DNA of 64,000 bases, from assembly GCF_003952505.1 (NCBI RefSeq), contig NZ_CP034450.1, positions 1,302,001 to 1,366,000 on the forward strand. The letters are read 5' to 3'. The stretch comes from Mesorhizobium sp. M4B.F.Ca.ET.058.02.1.1 (GTDB lineage Bacteria; Pseudomonadota; Alphaproteobacteria; Rhizobiales; Rhizobiaceae). Positions 57,855 through 64,000 of the stretch are shown here, one piece after another. The first letter of the stretch is position 1. Each line of letters begins with the position of its first letter. Both the position numbers and the translations under genes were made by a program. The notes under the pieces are model-generated. The model was not told where the DNA came from. It searched no databases and worked only from the letters and a program-made list of their open reading frames with translations.

Positions 57855-58283
57855 CTAGCCACCCACATTCGCCCGCAACGCCGCAAGCACCTCCGCGAAT
57901 TCGGCCAGCCGGTCGTCCGGCAATCCCGCCCGCAACCGCTTGTCGAAGGCGACGGCCGCCAATCGCAATTTCTCGAACATCGCTTCGCCGGCCTCGGTCA
58001 GCGCCACCTGATGGACCCGGCGGTTTTGCGGATCGCGTCGCCGCGTCAGCAACCCCTGCGCCTCCATGGCGTTGAGATGATGGGTCAGCGTCGCGCCCTG
58101 GATGCCGATCATGCCGGCAAGCTCGCGCTGGTTGGCGAGTTCCTTCGACTTGACTGAAAGTAAGGTCACCCAGACCGGCAGCGTGCCACCAGCCTCCACC
58201 AGCGCAGCGTCGAAGGCTTGCGCCACCAGCTTGGAGGTGCGGGCCAGATTCATTCCGACGGGCGGGCGGTCAAAGGGTGTCAT
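57855..58283 (-). CDS. MarR-family regulator divergent from a small membrane protein
   Basis: 142-residue winged-helix protein. The DNA-binding part is about 30-100 (NQRELAGMIGIQGATLTHHLNAMEAQGLLTRRRDPQNRR, with the wing RVHQVALT), and the terminal helices form the dimer interface. The ATG at 58283 (MTPFDRPPVGMN) is preferred over a start seven codons upstream, because family members begin near FDRPPVG. A 21-base palindrome lies in the 111-base region before the divergent gene, so it likely represses that gene and itself. Confidence 0.87.
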   Translation of the reverse strand: MTPFDRPPVGMNLARTSKLVAQAFDAALVEAGGTLPVWVTLLSVKSKELANQRELAGMIGIQGATLTHHLNAMEAQGLLTRRRDPQNRRVHQVALTEAGEAMFEKLRLAAVAFDKRLRAGLPDDRLAEFAEVLAALRANVGG

Positions 58284-58334
58284 GATACGACAGTAGAACA
58301 AGGGATTGGGCGTTGGAACGTGCCATCATAGATT

Positions 58335-58355
58335 GACATCAAATCATTTGATATC
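58335..58355. promoter_or_regulatory. Near-perfect palindrome, likely MarR operator
   Basis: GAcATCAAAT-c-ATTTGATaTC: ATCAAATCATTTGAT (58338-58352) is a perfect palindrome about a central base, and the outer bases are also nearly symmetric. It lies 40 bases before the rightward start and 52 bases before the regulator start, in A/T-rich sequence that also has promoter-like TTGACA. Confidence 0.72.
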
Positions 58356-58394
58356 TAACTATTTGGCCAGCGGTGGGAAGGAAGGAATGCGGTC

Positions 58395-58802
58395 ATGCAA
58401 TATGTCTACATCATCGTCATCGGCCTTCATGTCATGGCCGGCGTGTTCTGGGCCGGCACCACCATCACGCTCGCCCGCGATCCCGAGATCAGGGCTGAGC
58501 GCTTCATCCGGCCGCAACTCGGCGCATCGGGCATGGTGTTCCTGACCGGCGCGCTGCTCTGGTATTTCTTCCACGAGGGCAGCTTCGGCTCGATGGAGAT
58601 TGTGCTGGCAATCGGCATCGTGGCGGCCATCGCGGCCGCCGGCGTCCTCGGCGCCATGGTGCGCCGGCCGAGCAGCCAACTTGCCGGTGCCGATGCAGCC
58701 ACCGAACCAATGCTGCGCGCGAAGATGGCCAACGGCGAACGCATCGCCGCCTGGCTGCTGGTGCTCACCGTGCTGTGCATGGCCACCGCAAGGATGTTCT
58801 AA
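58395..58802 (+). CDS. Small four-helix membrane protein
   Basis: 135-residue integral membrane protein with hydrophobic segments near 3-24, 46-62, 68-87 and 117-133. The N-terminus YIIVIGLHVMAGVFWAGTT, with a membrane histidine, recalls copper-resistance D/DUF2269-type or heme-binding membrane proteins, but I cannot assign a family. It is under probable control of the divergent MarR-type gene. The ATG at 58395 is the only sensible start. Confidence 0.78.
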   Translation: MQYVYIIVIGLHVMAGVFWAGTTITLARDPEIRAERFIRPQLGASGMVFLTGALLWYFFHEGSFGSMEIVLAIGIVAAIAAAGVLGAMVRRPSSQLAGADAATEPMLRAKMANGERIAAWLLVLTVLCMATARMF

Positions 58803-58909
58803 CTCGGAAAAATCGCTCGGCGCCGGCGCCAAGCCGGTGTCGGGCGTGGCGCGCACCGGACCGGCGCGGCAGGTGGCTCTCCTTGCGAAGATCCGGTGCG
58901 CGTGCCTCG

Positions 58910-59010
58910 CTAGAGCGGTTCATCGTTTCACGGAAACGCAGAACCGCTCTATCTCTTTGTTTGGCGCAACTCCGGACGGAAAACCGCTACGCACTTTTCC
59001 TGGAATTGCG
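58910..59010. repeat. Intergenic repeat with AGAGCGGTTC hairpin
   Basis: Begins with the perfect 10-base inverted repeat AGAGCGGTTC (58912-58921) and GAACCGCTCT (58941-58950), followed by ATCTCTTTGTTTGGCGCAA and a GGACGGAAAACCGCT segment. The layout matches an abundant Mesorhizobium-type intergenic element. It lies between the membrane-protein gene and the end of the HD-type gene. An extra hairpin, GCGCACCGGA/TCCGGTGCGC, lies just before it (58851-58901). Confidence 0.65.
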
Positions 59011-59025
59011 CTGGTGGCGCGGCCG

Positions 59026-59763
59026 TCAAAGCACCTCCACCCTACCTCCGCGCAACTTGTCCCGACGCAGCTTGAGGTAGTTGCGCACATTCGGCGCAAT
59101 GCGAAAACCTTCCAGCCTGGTATCCTCGAGTGCCGCCGCCCACCCCAACGCCCCGTAGCGGCTGCCATAGGCTTCGATCGTGGCCGCAAGGCTCTCGCGG
59201 CCGATGCGCCGGGCCAGAATGGCGCAGGCAGCAACCCGCGATTCAATCGACCGGCCATATTTGGGCGCGAATGCCAGCCCGCCATCCGCCAGATCGTCGA
59301 CATCATGCGCAAGGACAAGGAAAAGGATGTCCTCATCGCCGGCTGGCACGCCTTTCTCCACAAGGCGCTCGGGGTCTCCGGTGTCGAACTTCATCGCCCC
59401 TACCCTGGCGACAAGACCTTCTACCCGGGGTCCGAGCTTCTGCTCCAGCCACTTGCGGTGGGTTTCGGTGCGCCGACTGGATTTGCCGTCAGGATATTGG
59501 GCGCTGTCATAGGAGGCGTGGAACATCGCCGCGAGAACAAGATCCAGATCCTTGTCGAAATGCGCAACCGATGATGCGGCGCCGACGGCATGGCAGATGA
59601 AGGGCCGCCCCGTTTTGCGGTAGCGGCCATTGAACATCGCGCAAGCCACGCGGTAGGCCTTCTGGACGCGAAGGATATCGTCTACCGCATGCCCGGCGTC
59701 GTGCAGTTGCATGTAAAGCGCCGTATTGGTCTGGCGCGGAACGAACAAGTCTTGTGCGGTCAA
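59026..59763 (-). CDS. Degenerate RelA/SpoT-type HD-domain protein
   Basis: 245 residues with the shape of the HD hydrolase domain of RelA/SpoT (small alarmone hydrolase-like): YRKTGRPFICHAVGAASSVA aligns with the first His region, and VLAHDVDDLADG with the late Asp region. The central HD pair, however, reads MFHASYDSAQYPDG, so the metal-binding Asp is replaced and hydrolase activity is unlikely. Role unknown; it may be a regulatory or sugar-nucleotide-related relative. The start used is the ATG at 59763. It stands alone, with a repeat at its 3' end. Confidence 0.7.
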   Translation of the reverse strand: MTAQDLFVPRQTNTALYMQLHDAGHAVDDILRVQKAYRVACAMFNGRYRKTGRPFICHAVGAASSVAHFDKDLDLVLAAMFHASYDSAQYPDGKSSRRTETHRKWLEQKLGPRVEGLVARVGAMKFDTGDPERLVEKGVPAGDEDILFLVLAHDVDDLADGGLAFAPKYGRSIESRVAACAILARRIGRESLAATIEAYGSRYGALGWAAALEDTRLEGFRIAPNVRNYLKLRRDKLRGGRVEVL

Positions 59764-60146
59764 GCAAGCCCCCGACTGTGCGGACCCTTCGGCACGGGTT
59801 GTGCCGCCCCCGGATCGGCGACAGAAAATTGCAAATATGACCGGCCAAGTCCAGTCAGGCCGACTTGGCGGCCGCGGTCAGATCCGCAAGCCGAATCGTA
59901 TGCCGTCATTGATGGCGGCGTGGATGGAGAAGCGGACCCTGCTGGTCTTTGTCTTCCTGCGCATTCAAGTCGCGGGGGAGCGTCGTCCCGCTTCCATTTC
60001 ACGCATCGGATTGGTCCGAAAACCGCTGCGCGGCTTTCAGTCCGGTGCTAATGAGCGGCGCAAATCCGCCGCGTCCGAGGGACCGCGGCGCTATTTCCGT
60101 TTTTGTTTGCGCCTCCGGAGCATCCGGCGGCAGCAAGGAGCCCCCA
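59764..60146. other. Intergenic region before queF
   Basis: About 380 bases without a convincing gene. Short frames in it have no start signals. A GC hairpin (CGCCGCG 60067-60073 with CGCGGCG 60084-60090), followed by a T-rich run to 60105, lies in the likely queF leader and could be a terminator or attenuator. I see no preQ1-type riboswitch pattern. Confidence 0.45.
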
Positions 60147-60608
60147 ATGACCGACACCAAGAACCTTAGCCAGCTCGGCAAGCACGTCGAGACGCCACAG
60201 AGCCCGGAACAGGCGGTGCTGGAGACTGTGCCGTTTTCGCGCGGTGACGGGCCGCCGGCGATCGTGCGCTTCACCTGCCCGGAATTCACCTCGCTCTGCC
60301 CGGTCACCGGTCAGCCGGATTTCGCCCATATCGTCATCGACTACGCGCCCGATGCCTCGCTGGTGGAATCGAAATCGCTGAAGCTGTTCATGACCTCGTT
60401 CCGCAACCATGGCGCCTTCCACGAGGAATGCACGGTCATGATCGGCCGCCGCATCGTGGAGGCGACCAAGCCGCTCTGGCTGCGCGTCGGCGGCTACTGG
60501 TTCCCGCGCGGCGGCATCCCGATCGACGTGTTCTGGCAGACGGGCGCGCCGCCCAAGGACGCCTGGCTGCCCGACACCGGCGTCGCGCCCTATCGCGGCA
60601 GGGGCTGA
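60147..60608 (+). CDS. queF: NADPH-dependent 7-cyano-7-deazaguanine reductase
   Basis: Reduces preQ0 to preQ1 in queuosine synthesis for tRNA. It is the type I (short) form at 153 residues, in the tunnel fold. The nucleophile Cys51 ([12 protein letters not shown]) and Asp58 are present, with the QueF motif ESKSLK at 74-79 and the FHEEC region. The ATG at 60147 is preceded by AAGGAG six bases away. Other queuosine genes are not in this window. Confidence 0.96.
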   Translation: MTDTKNLSQLGKHVETPQSPEQAVLETVPFSRGDGPPAIVRFTCPEFTSLCPVTGQPDFAHIVIDYAPDASLVESKSLKLFMTSFRNHGAFHEECTVMIGRRIVEATKPLWLRVGGYWFPRGGIPIDVFWQTGAPPKDAWLPDTGVAPYRGRG

Positions 60609-60627
60609 GCAGGCTCGATGATATCGC

Positions 60628-61205
60628 CTATTCGCACTGGTATTGGCTGAGAGCCCATTCGCCGGTGACCGACAGAAGGTCCGATATCTTCCAGGCGCCG
60701 CCGACCTTCCTGAGCTTCCATTCGAGCCGGTGCGCATTGTTGGCGACGACGAAGGCGACGACCACCTTGGCGTCGTCACCCTTGACCGCCTCGATGGTCT
60801 TGAGGCTGCCGTCGATCGCGGGCTTGTCGTAGTCGGCATTGTCCAGCGCCATGTTGGGATCGAGGCACTCCCCTGCCCCGACTTGCGCAGCGCATCGCTC
60901 TTGTCGAGCACGGTCCTGGCCGGATCGATGAAGTTCTTGCGCTCAGCCGGATCGAGCTCCAGCCCGAGATGCTCGTAGAAAGGTTTTACAACCGCCGTCG
61001 GCGAACCCGGCAGCACGGGTGCTGCCGGCGCACTTTCAGCTGGCGGCGATGCGGCCGCCGGGGGTGCTGGCGATGTGTCGTCGGAAGGCGCATTGTCGGC
61101 CGGAGCATTTGCCGGTGGCGCGCCGAACAGGCCCTGGGCGCTGACGCTCAAGCCAGTCGCCAGCATCGAGATGGTCGCAAGCGCCAGGGCAATACGGCGA
61201 ACCAT
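60628..61205 (-). CDS. Secreted protein, paralogue of the next gene, frameshifted
   Basis: Begins with a signal peptide (MVRRIALALATISMLATGLS, then VSAQG), followed by an Ala/Pro/Ser-rich linker and a domain similar to the adjacent gene's product (VKPFYEHLGLEL; WKLRKVGGAWKISDLLS). The frame shifts near 60868-60874, where GGGCAGGGGAG contains a run of four Gs; adding one base joins DALRKSGQG to ECLDPNMALD. The span is 578 bases; with one base added, 192 residues. It lies five bases after its paralogue and is probably co-transcribed. The domain is DUF3828/NTF2-like in appearance; function unknown. Confidence 0.75.
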
Positions 61206-61209
61206 CGCT

Positions 61210-61689
61210 TCACTCCGGCGCCTTGCCGGGCATGCATTCCAGCGCGCTCAGCGTCCAGCCACCGGTCTTGGAGGCGATGTCGGCGATCTTCCACTTGCCG
61301 TCGACCTTCTTCAGCGACCAGACCATTTCACGTTTGGAATCATCGCCTTCCGGGAAAAGGCTGAAGGTCGCCGTCACTTCGGCGCTATCGCCGTTGACGG
61401 TCTCGGCAAGCTTCAGCGTCTTCGACAGGGTTTTCTGGTCGAAGTCCTGCGCGTCGAGGCCCGGATCGAAGTCGAGGCAGGCGACCTCGTCCGGGTTGTT
61501 CTTGGCGGCCTGGTCGTTGAGGGCGAACAGCTTGGTGACCGGCTCGGTGAAACGGTCGCGATACTGCTCGTCGCCCTCGAACCTGACCTCAGGCACATAG
61601 AAGAACTTCACGACATTGGAAGCCGGCCCGGCCAGGGCGGCCGCAGGCACTGCGATCGAGAGGGCGGCGGCAAGCGCAGTCAGTTTCAT
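61210..61689 (-). CDS. Secreted DUF3828/NTF2-like protein
   Basis: 159 residues with a signal peptide at 1-20 (MKLTALAAALSIAVPAAALA). The mature domain has FYVPEVRF, a conserved CLDFDPGLDAQDF and the terminal beta pattern MVWSLKKVDGKWKIADIAS, shared with the following frameshifted gene. Two Cys residues (near 91 and 152) match two in that paralogue, so a disulfide is likely. The ATG at 61689 has GGAG upstream. Tandem duplication is the simple explanation. Function unknown. Confidence 0.82.
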   Translation of the reverse strand: MKLTALAAALSIAVPAAALAGPASNVVKFFYVPEVRFEGDEQYRDRFTEPVTKLFALNDQAAKNNPDEVACLDFDPGLDAQDFDQKTLSKTLKLAETVNGDSAEVTATFSLFPEGDDSKREMVWSLKKVDGKWKIADIASKTGGWTLSALECMPGKAPE

Positions 61690-61801
61690 CCGAAAATCTC
61701 CAGGCTTTCGTGGCGCGAACCATTCAATACCACGAATCCTGTATCTGGTTATGGCTGAACCCTTGATATGAATGAGCGGAGCGTTCGTCCGCTGCCAGCC
61801 A

Positions 61802-63838
61802 TCAGATATCCTTCGCCAGGCGCAGCGCGTCATAGATCGCGGCGTGGGTGTTGCGCGCTGAGACCGCGTCTCCGATGCGGAAGAGCTGGAACTGACCCTC
61901 CGGATTGCGCACCACCGACTGCGGTTGCCCGGCGATGAGCTCGTCGTGCGAAACCTCGCCGTGATTGGTCGATTTCGGTTTCAGTTCGAAATAGATGTCG
62001 TCGAGCGGAATGGTGCCGTGATTGACGACAACCTGGTCCACGATGCGCTGTTTGGAGACGCCGCCGTAGTCGCTGCCGACATGTGCAATGAGCTGGTTAC
62101 CGTTCTTTTCAACAGACTCGAGCCGATAGGTAACCGTGAAGGTCACATCGAGTTTTTGAAGAGATCTCATGTAAGGCACGAGATTCATAGCCATGACCTC
62201 GGGTGAGAAGGACCGGTCCGGTGTCATGATCTCGACCTTCGCTCCGGCGCCCGCGAGGAATTCGGCAGCCTGGAGTGCAGCGTGGTCACCCGCATCGTCG
62301 AAGATGAGGACATTGGTCCCCGGCTTCGCGTCGCCGGAGATGATGTCCCATGAAGACACCACGAACTCGTTGCCTTTGGATAGGACATCGGTGTGCGCCA
62401 CTCCGCCGGTGGCAATGATGACGACGTCCGGATTTTCAGCCTCGATGGTTTCGGCTTCCGCCCAGGTATTGAACTGGATGGACACTCCGTGCTTTTCGCA
62501 CTGAGCCATTCGCCATTCGATGATGCTCATCATCTCCCTGCGACGCGGGCTCTGCGCCGTCAGGCGGATCTGCCCTCCCGGACCGCTTGCGGCCTCGAAG
62601 ACCACCACCTCATGTCCCCGCTCGCCGGCAACGCGCGCGGCCTCGAGGCCAGCCGGACCGGCGCCGACGACGACAACTTTCTTGCGGGTCGCGGCCTTGG
62701 CGACGATGTGCGGCATGGTCACCTCGCGACCGGTCGCCGCGTTATGAATGCAGTATGCCGCTCCGCCCTGGTAGATACGGTCGAGGCAATAATTGGCGCC
62801 TACGCAGGGCCTGATTTCGTCTTCGCGCTTTTCGATGATCTTGCGCACGATGTGCGGGTCGGTCATATGAGCGCGCGTCATGCCGATCATGTCCACCTTG
62901 CCCGACGCGATCGCGTGGCGCGCAGTCGCCACATCCGGTATTTTCGCCGCGTGAAAGGTCGGGAAGTTGGTCGCAGCGCGAATCTCGCCCGCAAAATCAA
63001 GGTGCGGCGAGTTCGTCATTCCCTGAATTGGAATGACGTCCGTCAGGCCGGCGTCGGTGTCGATGTGGCCGCGGATCACGTTGAGGTAGTCGATAAGTCC
63101 GCTTTCCTTGAGGCGTCTGGAGATTTCAAAACCCTCCGCCTTGCCGGTGCCGCCGGGGAGACATTCATCCGCGGTATATCGAACGCCCAGGATGAAATCC
63201 TCGCCAACCCGAGCGCGGATCGCCTTCAAGACATCCATGCAGAAGCGCATGCGGTTGTCGAGCGAACCGCCGTAAGGACCGTCAAGATCGTTCGTCAGTG
63301 GAGACGTGAACTGATCGAGCAAGTGGCCGTAAGCCTCGAGCTCGACGCCATCCATCCCGCCTGCCTTCATTCGCTCGGCGGCATCCGCGAAGTCCTTGAT
63401 GATGCGCTCGATATCCCAGTCTTCAATCTTCTTGGGAAAGGCGCGGTGTGAGGCTTCACGCTGATGGGACGGAGCCACGACGGGAAGCCAATCGCCTTTG
63501 TCCCAACGTGTGCGCCGTCCAAGATGGGTCAGTTGGATCATGATGGCGGCGCCCTCTTCGTGGACCGCATCGGTCATTTTCCTGATCCACGGCACGATCT
63601 CGTCCTTGTAGGCGAGCAGGTTATTGAAAACCGGAGGACTGTCCTTCGAAACCGCCGCAGACCCCGCCGTCATCGTCATCGCCACACCGCCCCTGGCCCT
63701 TTCCACCGTGTAAGCAAGATAGCGCTGCTTCGGCATCCCATCCTCCGGATAAGCCGGCTCGTGGGACGTCACGATGATGCGATTGCGAAGGGTCAAATGC
63801 TTGAGCTTGTAAGGCTGCAGAAGGGGATCGTTCGACAT
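61802..63838 (-). CDS. FMN/Fe-S/FAD oxidoreductase of the dimethylglycine/N-methylproline demethylase type
   Basis: Fused old-yellow-enzyme-like barrel (1-370), iron-sulfur segment (345-365) and NAD(P)/FAD domain (about 387-678; GAGPAG at 392-397). The family includes TMA dehydrogenase, DgcA and StcD-type N-methylproline demethylases, which oxidise N-methyl groups. The region AYGHLLDQFTSP with His172 and the GRRTRWD loop match. The Fe-S motif is CVGANYC at 345-351 plus Cys363, so the second of the four usual Cys is Ala348; this may be a subfamily trait. The start is the ATG at 63838. The gene is divergent from a gene that begins at 63983. Confidence 0.88.
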   Translation of the reverse strand: MSNDPLLQPYKLKHLTLRNRIIVTSHEPAYPEDGMPKQRYLAYTVERARGGVAMTMTAGSAAVSKDSPPVFNNLLAYKDEIVPWIRKMTDAVHEEGAAIMIQLTHLGRRTRWDKGDWLPVVAPSHQREASHRAFPKKIEDWDIERIIKDFADAAERMKAGGMDGVELEAYGHLLDQFTSPLTNDLDGPYGGSLDNRMRFCMDVLKAIRARVGEDFILGVRYTADECLPGGTGKAEGFEISRRLKESGLIDYLNVIRGHIDTDAGLTDVIPIQGMTNSPHLDFAGEIRAATNFPTFHAAKIPDVATARHAIASGKVDMIGMTRAHMTDPHIVRKIIEKREDEIRPCVGANYCLDRIYQGGAAYCIHNAATGREVTMPHIVAKAATRKKVVVVGAGPAGLEAARVAGERGHEVVVFEAASGPGGQIRLTAQSPRRREMMSIIEWRMAQCEKHGVSIQFNTWAEAETIEAENPDVVIIATGGVAHTDVLSKGNEFVVSSWDIISGDAKPGTNVLIFDDAGDHAALQAAEFLAGAGAKVEIMTPDRSFSPEVMAMNLVPYMRSLQKLDVTFTVTYRLESVEKNGNQLIAHVGSDYGGVSKQRIVDQVVVNHGTIPLDDIYFELKPKSTNHGEVSHDELIAGQPQSVVRNPEGQFQLFRIGDAVSARNTHAAIYDALRLAKDI

Positions 63839-63877
63839 CTGACGGACTCCGGCTGGGGGCACATGCGACGCTATTCG

Positions 63878-63943
63878 AAAATGTACAGATATGTCAAGTT
63901 TGAGTTCTGTCAGGTCGACTAAATCGACATAAGTGTACATTTT
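63878..63943. promoter_or_regulatory. Paired inverted operator-like sites upstream of the flavoprotein gene
   Basis: AAAATGTACA (63878-63887) and TGTACATTTT (63934-63943) are perfect inverted copies, and the wider half-sites read TGTACAnnTATGTC in both orientations. They flank about 46 bases between two divergent genes, suggesting two bound dimers (GntR-like or AraC-like) controlling both. Confidence 0.65.
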
Positions 63944-63982
63944 GCTGGTTTTCATTCCGACATTTTGATAGGCAGGACGCTC

Positions 63983-64000
63983 ATGGAGCAGATTTCGAAC
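63983..64000 (+). CDS. Start of a rightward gene cut by the window edge
   Basis: ATG at 63983 after GGCAGGA (63971-63977) begins MEQISN and runs off the end. Its position, divergent from the demethylase-type gene behind paired palindromes, suggests a regulator or a partner catabolic gene, but too little is present to identify it. Confidence 0.35.

Noticed and set aside
59764..60146. preQ1 riboswitch upstream of queF
   Set aside because: I found a hairpin and T-run but no aptamer-like H-type pseudoknot sequence; naming a riboswitch would be unsupported.

Overview
The window is GC-rich alphaproteobacterial chromosome, most likely Mesorhizobium or a close Phyllobacteriaceae/Rhizobiales relative. 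Evidence is the ndvA/ndvB cyclic beta-1,2-glucan pair, a complete histidine-utilisation cluster of the HutF/HutG type, a tyrosine/homogentisate operon, and several families of palindromic intergenic repeats of the kind common in rhizobial genomes. Genus assignment is inference. I see no phage, insertion sequence, CRISPR array, rRNA or tRNA. The region reads as core/metabolic chromosome with a few accessory genes.

Layout: 1-4.3 kb holds a truncated aldehyde dehydrogenase, a YeiH-type exporter, free methionine-(R)-sulfoxide reductase, an unknown protein and a GlxA-type AraC regulator. 4.5-11.6 kb holds an M24 enzyme resembling the DMSP lyase DddP, an isochorismatase-like hydrolase, an esterase/lipase, an orphan peptide-type binding protein and a His-rich TPR protein. 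12.8-19.7 kb holds a MoxR AAA+ / DUF58 / DUF4129 / DUF4350 / SpoIIM / RDD membrane gene set with a divergent membrane gene. 19.9-21.8 kb holds a lyxose/mannose isomerase-type gene divergent from a D-threonine-aldolase-type PLP gene. 21.9-33.7 kb holds a lone ccmC between two repeat copies, then ndvA and ndvB. 34-42.1 kb is the hut cluster: hutI-hutH-hutG-hutU-hutD on the minus strand, divergent from hutF-hutC, with a putative HutC operator between them. 42.1-45.9 kb holds RidA, a zinc-type ABC importer and a small phosphatase. 45.9-52.4 kb holds Lrp/hpd and the hmgA-MBL-fahA operon with its MarR regulator, together giving tyrosine catabolism except for maleylacetoacetate isomerase. The rest holds a SUFU-domain gene, tdh-kbl (threonine to glycine), a GGDEF-EAL protein, a MarR/membrane-protein pair, a degenerate RelA/SpoT-type HD protein, queF, two paralogous secreted proteins and an N-methylproline/dimethylglycine demethylase-type flavoprotein.

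Four genes are broken by what looks like the same event, loss of one base: a small ORF near 12.6 kb, a membrane protein near 13.18 kb, ndvB near 30.29 kb and a secreted protein near 60.87 kb. Restoring one base in each gives a full reading frame, so sequence error is at least as likely as real inactivation. Repeats repeatedly encode the last residues of neighbouring genes (esterase, CcmC, MBL hydrolase). The most promising leads are the DddP-like enzyme that keeps every metal ligand but lacks the catalytic Asp, the MoxR/DUF58 membrane system, and several clear operator-like palindromes next to divergent regulator/target pairs.
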